A DNA stretch of 64,000 bases, taken from NCBI GenBank assembly GCA_949987565.1, contig OX465103.1, positions 14,056,774 through 14,120,773 on the forward strand, given 5' to 3'. Below the pieces are notes generated by a model. That model was not told the origin of the DNA. It worked only from the letters and a program-made list of their open reading frames with translations, and did not search any database. The translations under genes were made by a program, and so were the position numbers. The stretch is from Luidia sarsii (Eukaryota; Echinodermata; Asteroidea; Paxillosida; Luidiidae). Each line of letters begins with the position of its first letter. Within the stretch, counting starts at the first letter, position 1. Below, one piece after another: positions 57,101-64,000 of this stretch.

Positions 57101-60100
57101 CATACAGCGACAGCACACCCAAAGCACACAGACAACAAACTGACATTCCACCCACAGCACGCCGACACCCCACACACTCTCAGAGAAGTGAAGAAAAGAG
57201 AAGAAGGAAAACTGGCAAAAACCTTTGCTTAATCCTGAAACAAGGATAACACCCCCTTTCACAGGACCAATTGCAAAGGCGGGGGTCACGAGGCCAGGCG
57301 GAAAAAGAGTTTCCTTCCCCCAAAAGGCTTTTGACGGCCTCCAACAAACCACCGACATCACACCGACAGCACACCAACAGCACATAGACAGCACACCGAC
57401 AGCACAGGGACACCACTCCAACAGCACACCGACAGCACTCCGAGAGCTCAACGACAGCACACCAACAGCACACTAATGACAGCATACCAACAACCCACCG
57501 TCAGCACGACAGCACACCGACACTGCATCAACCATACAGCGACAGCACACCGAAAGCACACAGACAGCACACCAACAGCGAACCGACAAGCACACCGATG
57601 GCCCACCGACAGCACACCAACAGCACACTGACAGCATACCAACAACCCACCATCAGCACGACAGCACACCGACACTACATTGACCATAGAGCGACAGCAC
57701 ACCCAAAGCACACAGACAGCAAACTGACATTCCACCCACAGCACGCCGACAGCACCACAACACCACACCGACAGCACACTAATGGCAGCATACCAACAAC
57801 CCACCGTCAGCACGACAGCACACCGACACTGCATCGACCATACAGCGACAGCACACCGAAAGCACACAGACAGCACACCAACAGCGAACAGACAAGCACA
57901 CCGATGGCCCACCGACAGCACACCAACAGCACACTGACAGCATACCAACAAACCACCATCAGCACGACAGCACACCGACACTACATCGACCATACAGCGA
58001 CAGCACACCCAAAGCACACAGACAACAAACTGACATTCCACCCACAGCACGCCGACACCCCACACACTCTCAGAGAAGTGAAGAAAAGAGAAGAAGGAAA
58101 ACTGGCAAAAACCTTTGCTTAATCCTGAAACAAGGATAACACCCCCTTTCACAGGACCAATTGCAAAGGCGGGGGTCACGAGGCCAGGCGGAAAAAGAGT
58201 TTCCTTCCCCCAAAAGGCTTTTGACGGCCTCCAACAAACCACCGACATCACACCGACAGCACACCAACAGCACATAGACAGCACACCGACAGCACAGGGA
58301 CACCACTCCGACAGCACACCGACAGCACTCCGAGAGCTCAACGACAGCACACCAACAGCACACTAATGACAGCATACCAACAACCCACCGTCAGCACGAC
58401 AGCACACCGACACTGCATCAACCATACAGCGACAGCACACCGAAAGCACACAGACAGCACACCAACAGCGAACCGACAAGCACACCGATGGCCCACCGAC
58501 AGCACACCAACAGCACACTGACAGCATACCAACAACCCACCATCAGCACGACAGCTCACCGACACTACATCGACCATACAGCGACAGCACACCCAAAGCA
58601 GACAGACAGCACACTGACATTCCACCCACAGCACGCCGACACCCCACACACTCTCAGAGGAGTGAAGAAAAGAGTAGAAGGAAAACTGGCAAGAACCTTT
58701 GCTTGATCCTGAAACAAGGATAACACCCCTTTTACAGGACCAATTGCAAAGGCGGGGGTCACGAGGCCAGGCGGAAAAAGGGTTTCCTTCCCCCAAAAGG
58801 CTTTTGACGGCCTCCAACAAACCACCGACAGCACACCGACATCACACCGACATCACACCGACAGCACACCAACAGCACATAGACAGCACACCGACAGCAC
58901 ACCGAAAGCACACCGACAGCACACCTACAGCACTCAGTAAGCACCCCGACACCACTCCGAGAGCTCACCGACAGCACACCAACAGCACACTAATGACAGC
59001 ATACCAACAACCCACCGTCAGCACGACAGCACACCGACACTGCATCGACCATACAGCGACAGCACACCGAAAGCACACAGACAGCACACCAACAGCACAC
59101 TGACAGCATACCAACAACCCACCATCAGCACGACAGCACACCGCCACTACATCGACCATACAGCGACAGCACACCCAAAGCACACAGACAGCACACTGAC
59201 ATTCCACCCACAGCACACTGACACCCCACACACTCTCAGAGAAGTGAAGAAGGAAAACTGGCAAGAACCTTTGCTTAATCCTGAAATAAGGATAACACCC
59301 CCTTTCACAGGACCAATTGCAAAGGCGGGGGTCACGAGGCCAGGTGGAAAAAGAGTTTCCTTCCCCAAAAGGCTTTTGACGGCCTCCAACAAACCACCGC
59401 CATCACACCGACAGCACACCAACAGCACATAGACAGCACACCGACAGCACATAGACAGCACACCGACAGCACACCGACAGCACACCGACAGCAAACCTAC
59501 AGCACTCAGACAGCATCCCGACACAACTCCGACAGCACACCGACAGCACTCCGAGAGCTCACCGACAGCACACCAACAGCACACTAATGACAGCATACCA
59601 ATAACCCACCGTCAGCACGACAGCACACCGACACTGCATCAACCATACAGCGACAGCACACCGAAAGCACACCAACAGTGAACCGACAAGCACACCGATG
59701 GCCCACCGACAGCACACCAACAGCACACTGACAGCATACCAACAACCCACCATCAGCACGACAGCACACCGACACTGCATCAACCATACAGCGACAGCAC
59801 ACCCAAAGCACACAGACAGCACACTGACATTCCACCCACAGCACGCCGACACCCAACACACTCTCAGAGGAGTGAAGAAAAGAGTAAAAGGAAAACTGGC
59901 AAGAACCTTTGCTTGATCCTGAAACAAGGATAACACCCCCTTTTACAGGACCAATTGCAAAGGCGGGGGTCACGAGGCCAGGCGGAAAAAGAGTTTCCTT
60001 CCCCCAAAAGGCTTTTGACGGCCTCCAACAAACCACCGACATCACACCGACAGCACACCAACAGCACATAGACAGCACACCGACAGCACACCGACAGCAC

Positions 60101-63100
60101 ACCTACAGCACCCCGACACCACTCCGACAGCACACCGACAGCACTCCGAGAGCTCACCGACAGCACACCAACAGCACACTAATGACAGCATACCAACAAC
60201 CCACCGTCAGCACGACAGCACACCCACATTGCATCGACCATACAGCGACGGCACACCCAAAGCACACAGACAGCACACTGACATTCCACCCACAGCATGC
60301 CGACACCCAACACACTCTCAGAGGAGTGAAGAAAAGAGTAGAAGGAAAACTGTCAAGAACCTTTGTTTGATCCTGAAACAAGGATAACACCCCCTTTTAC
60401 AGGACCAATTGCAAAGGCGGGGGTCACGAGGCCAGGCGGAAAAAGGGTTTCCTTCCCCCAAAAGGCTTTTGACGGCCTCCAACAAACCACCGACAGCACA
60501 CCAACAGCACATAGACAGCACACCGACAGCACACCGACAGCACACCGACAGCAAACCTACAGCACTCAGACAGCATCCCGACACAACTCCGACAGCACAC
60601 CGACAGCACTCCGAGAGCTCACCGACAGCACACCAACAGCACACTAATGACAGCATACCAACAACCCACCGTCAGCACGACAGCACACCGACACTGCATC
60701 GACCATACAGCGACAGCACGCCGAAAGCACACAGACAGCACACCAACAGCGAACCGACAAGCACACCGATGGCCCATCGACAGCACACCAACAGCACACT
60801 GACAGCATACAAACAACCCACCATCAGCACGACAGCACACCGACACTACATCGACCATACAGCGACAGCACACCCAAAGCACACAGACAGCACACTGACA
60901 TTCCACCCACAGCACGCCGACACCCAACACACTCTCAGAGGAGTGAAGAAAAGAGTAGAAGGAAAACTGGCAAGAACCTTTGCTTGATCCTGAAACAAGG
61001 ATAACACCCCCTTTTACAGGACCAATTGCAAAGGTGGGGGTCACGAGGCCAGGCGGAAAAAGGGTTTCCTTCCCCCAAAAGGCTTTTGACGGCCTCCAAC
61101 AAACCACCGACAGCACACCGACATCACACCGACAGCACACCAACAGCATATAGACAGCACACCGACAGCACACCGAAAGCACACCTACAGCACACCTACA
61201 GCACACAGACAGCACCCCGACACCACTCCGAGAGCTCACCGACAGCACGCCAACAGCACACTAATGACAGCATACCAACAACCCACCGTCAGCACGACAG
61301 CATACCGGCACTGCATCGACCATACAGCGACAGCACACCGAAAGCACACAGACAGCACACCAACAGCGAACCGACAAGCACACCGATAGCCCACCGACAG
61401 CACACCAACAGCACACTGACAGCATACCAACAACCCACCATCAGCACGACATCACACCGACACTACATCGACCATACAGCGACAACACACCCAAAGCACA
61501 CAGACAGCTCACTGACATTCCACCGACAGTAAGCCGACATCCCACAGACTCTCAGAGAAGTGAACAACAGAGTAGAAGGAAAACTGGCAAGAATCTTTGC
61601 TTGATCCTGAAACAAGGATAACACCCCCTTTTACAGGACCAATTGCAAAGGCGGGGGTCACGAGGCCAGGCGGAAAAAGGGTTTCCTTCCCCCAAAAGGC
61701 TTTTGACGGCCTCCAACAAACCACCGACAGCACACCGACATCACACCGACGGCACACCAACAGCACATAGACAGTACACCGACAGCACACCGAAAGCACA
61801 CCGACAGCACACCTACAGCACACAGACAGCACCCCGACACCACTCCGAGAGCTCACCGACAGCACGCCAACAGCACACTAATGACAGCATACCAACAACC
61901 CACCGTCAGCACGACAGCACACCGACACTGCATCGACCATACAGCGACAGCACACCGAAAGCACACAGACAGCACACCAACAGCGAACAGACAAGCACAC
62001 AGATGGCCCACCGACAGCACACCAACAGCACACTGACATTCCACCCACAGCACGCCGACACCCAACACACTCTCAGAGGAGTGAAGAAAAGAGAAGAAGG
62101 AAAACTGGCAAGAACCTTTGCTTCATCCTGAAACAAGGATAACACCCCCTTTTACAGGACCAATTGCAAAGGCGGGGGTCACGAGGCCAGGCGGAAAAAG
62201 AGTTTCCTTCCCCCAAAAGGCTTTTGACGGCCTCCAACAAACGACCGACATCACACCGACAGCACACCAACAGCACATAGACAGCACACCGACAGCACAG
62301 CGACACCACTCCGACAGCACACCGACAGCACTCCAAGAGCTCAACGACAGCACACCAACAGCACACTAATGACAGCATACCAACAACCCACCGTCAGCAC
62401 GACAGCACACCGACACTGCATCAACCATACAGTGACAGCACACCGAAAGCACACAGACAGCATACCAACAGCGAACCGACAAGCACACCGATGGCCCACC
62501 GACAGCACATCAACAGCACACTGACAGCATACCAACAACCCACCGTCAGCACGACAGCACACCGACACTACATCGACCATACAGCGACAGCACACCCAAA
62601 GCACACAGACAGCACACTGACATTCCACCCACAGCACGCCGACACCCAACACACTCTCAGAGGAGTGAAGAAAAGAGTAGAAGGAAAACTGGCAAGTACC
62701 TTTGCTTGATCCTGAAACAAGGATAACACCCCCTTTTACAGGACCAATTGCAAAGGCGGGGGTCACGAGGCCAGGCGGAAAAAGGGTTTCCTTCCCCCAA
62801 AAGGCTTTTGACGGCCTCCAACAAACCACCTACAGCACACCGATATCACACCGACAGCACACCAACAGCACATAGACAGCACACCGACAGCACACCGAAA
62901 GCACACCGACAGCACACAGACAGCATACAGACAGCACCCCGACACCACTCCGAGAGCTCACCGACAGCACACCAACAGCACACTAATGACAGCATACCAA
63001 CAACCCACCGTCAGCACGACAGCACACCGACACTGCATCGACCATACAGCGACAGCACGCCGAAAGCACACAGACAGCACACCAACAGCGAACCGACAAG

Positions 63101-64000
63101 CACACCGATGGCCCATCGACAGCACACCAACAGCACACTGACAGCATACCAACAACCCACCATCAGCACGACAGCACACCGACACTACATCGACCATACA
63201 GCAAAAGCACACCCAAAGCACACAGACAGCACACTGACATTCCACCGACAGCACGCCGACACCCCACACACTCTCAGAGAAGTGAAGAAAAGAGAAGAAG
63301 GAAAACTGGCAAGAACCTTTGCTTAATCCTAAAACAAGGATAACACCCCTTTTCACAGGACCAATTGCAAAGGCGGGGGTCACGAGGCCAGGCGGAAAAA
63401 GAGTTTCCTTCCCCCAAAAGGCTTTTGACGGCCTCCAACAAACCACCGACATCACACCTGCAGCACATAGACAGCACACCGACAGCACACCGACAGCACA
63501 CCTACAGCACTCAGACAGCACCCCGACACCACTCCGACAGCACACCGACAGCACTCCGAGAGCTCACCGACAGCACACCAACAGCACACTAATGACAGCA
63601 TACCAACAACCCACCGTCAGCACGACAGCACACCGACATTGCATCGACCATACAGCGACAGCACACCCAAAGCACACAGACAGCACACTGACATTCCACC
63701 CACAGCACGCCGACACCCAACACACTCTCAGAGGAGTGAAGAAAAGAGTAGAAGGAAAACTGGCAAGAACCTTTGCTTGATCCTGAAACAAGGATAACAC
63801 CCCCTTTTACAGGACCAATTGCAAAGGCGGGGGTCACGAGGCCAGGCGGAAAAAGAGTTTCCTTCCCCCAAAAGGCTTTTGACGGCCTCCAACAAACCAC
63901 CTACAGCACACCGACATCACACCGACAGCACACCAACAGCACATAGACAGCACACTGACAGCACACCGAAAGCATACAGACAGCACCCCGACACCACTCC
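48140..64000. repeat. 11-bp satellite in higher-order repeat, right block (continues past edge)
   Basis: Same 11-bp unit and same spacer as the left block. Anchors lie near 48,181, 48,822, 49,385, 50,147, 50,784, 51,401, 52,018, 52,686, 53,446, 54,085, 55,336, 56,281, 57,226, 58,116, 58,700, 59,272, 59,910, 60,364, 60,981, 61,596, 62,119, 62,705, 63,320 and 63,775. Spacer variants TTGCTTAATCC, TTGCTTGATCC and TTGCTTCATCC define subtypes. No gene is supported in this block. Confidence 0.95.
62010..64000. repeat. long-range duplicate of about 38,640-40,632
   Basis: Marker positions repeat at a constant offset of 23,368 bp from about 62,010 to the window end, with very few substitutions (for example CACCTGCAGCAC at 63,456 for CACCAACAGCAC). 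A similar collinear duplicate at offset 12,498 links 37,285-38,690 to 49,783-51,188. Confidence 0.8.

Noticed and set aside
30728..64000. Dozens of long open frames on both strands (for example 56,558-57,460 minus, 300 codons; 54,084-54,851 plus, 255 codons).
   Set aside because: The 11-bp unit has no stop codon in any frame and, since 11 is not a multiple of 3, every frame cycles through the same 11 residues. The frames are what such a repeat must give. No start, splice or domain evidence supports coding.

Overview
The window looks like nuclear DNA of an animal. It has spliced genes with GT-AG introns, many small dispersed foldback repeats, tRNA-derived SINEs, Penelope-like retroelements and a very large satellite array. 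No bacterial operon, ribosome binding site or CRISPR array is present. Repeat density and gene structure suggest a marine invertebrate, perhaps a lancelet; the species assignment is a guess from texture, not a demonstrated fact.

Region 1 (1-1,545): the 5' end of a minus-strand gene whose first three coding exons (1,389-1,545; 691-753; 185-263) assemble into an RNA recognition motif closely resembling the N-terminal RRM of nucleolar protein 8 (NOL8). The gene runs off the left edge.

Region 2 (1,546-8,627): intergenic, with foldback elements, a TIR-bounded repeat, a tRNA-derived SINE and a hammerhead-like ribozyme motif.

Region 3 (8,628-21,885): a complete minus-strand gene of 12 coding exons that I reconstructed from splice sites. 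All phases join and the total is 2,100 bp, i.e. 699 codons plus stop. The protein has a long low-complexity middle and a C-terminal EF-hand region with one canonical calcium-binding loop. I do not recognise a named orthologue. Introns 3 and 8 are largely minisatellite (27-bp and about 33/46-bp units). The intron 8 array is made of repeated copies of the exon 8 splice-donor context.

Region 4 (21,886-27,760): no gene found. It holds hairpins, retroelement-end fragments, a tandem duplication and a 22-bp minisatellite.

Region 5 (27,765-64,000): a satellite of 11-bp units (core near CGACAGCACAC), organised as more than 45 higher-order units, each carrying a conserved non-repetitive spacer of about 200 bp. 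It continues past the right edge. Two nearly identical decayed Penelope-like elements (28,097-30,713 and 45,673-48,125) sit in it, each with an inverted copy of its own 3' end in front of the reverse transcriptase and GIY-YIG endonuclease remnants. Their shared lesions and shared right junction show that one arose from the other by segmental duplication together with neighbouring satellite. Many long reading frames in this region are by-products of a stop-free 11-bp unit, not genes.
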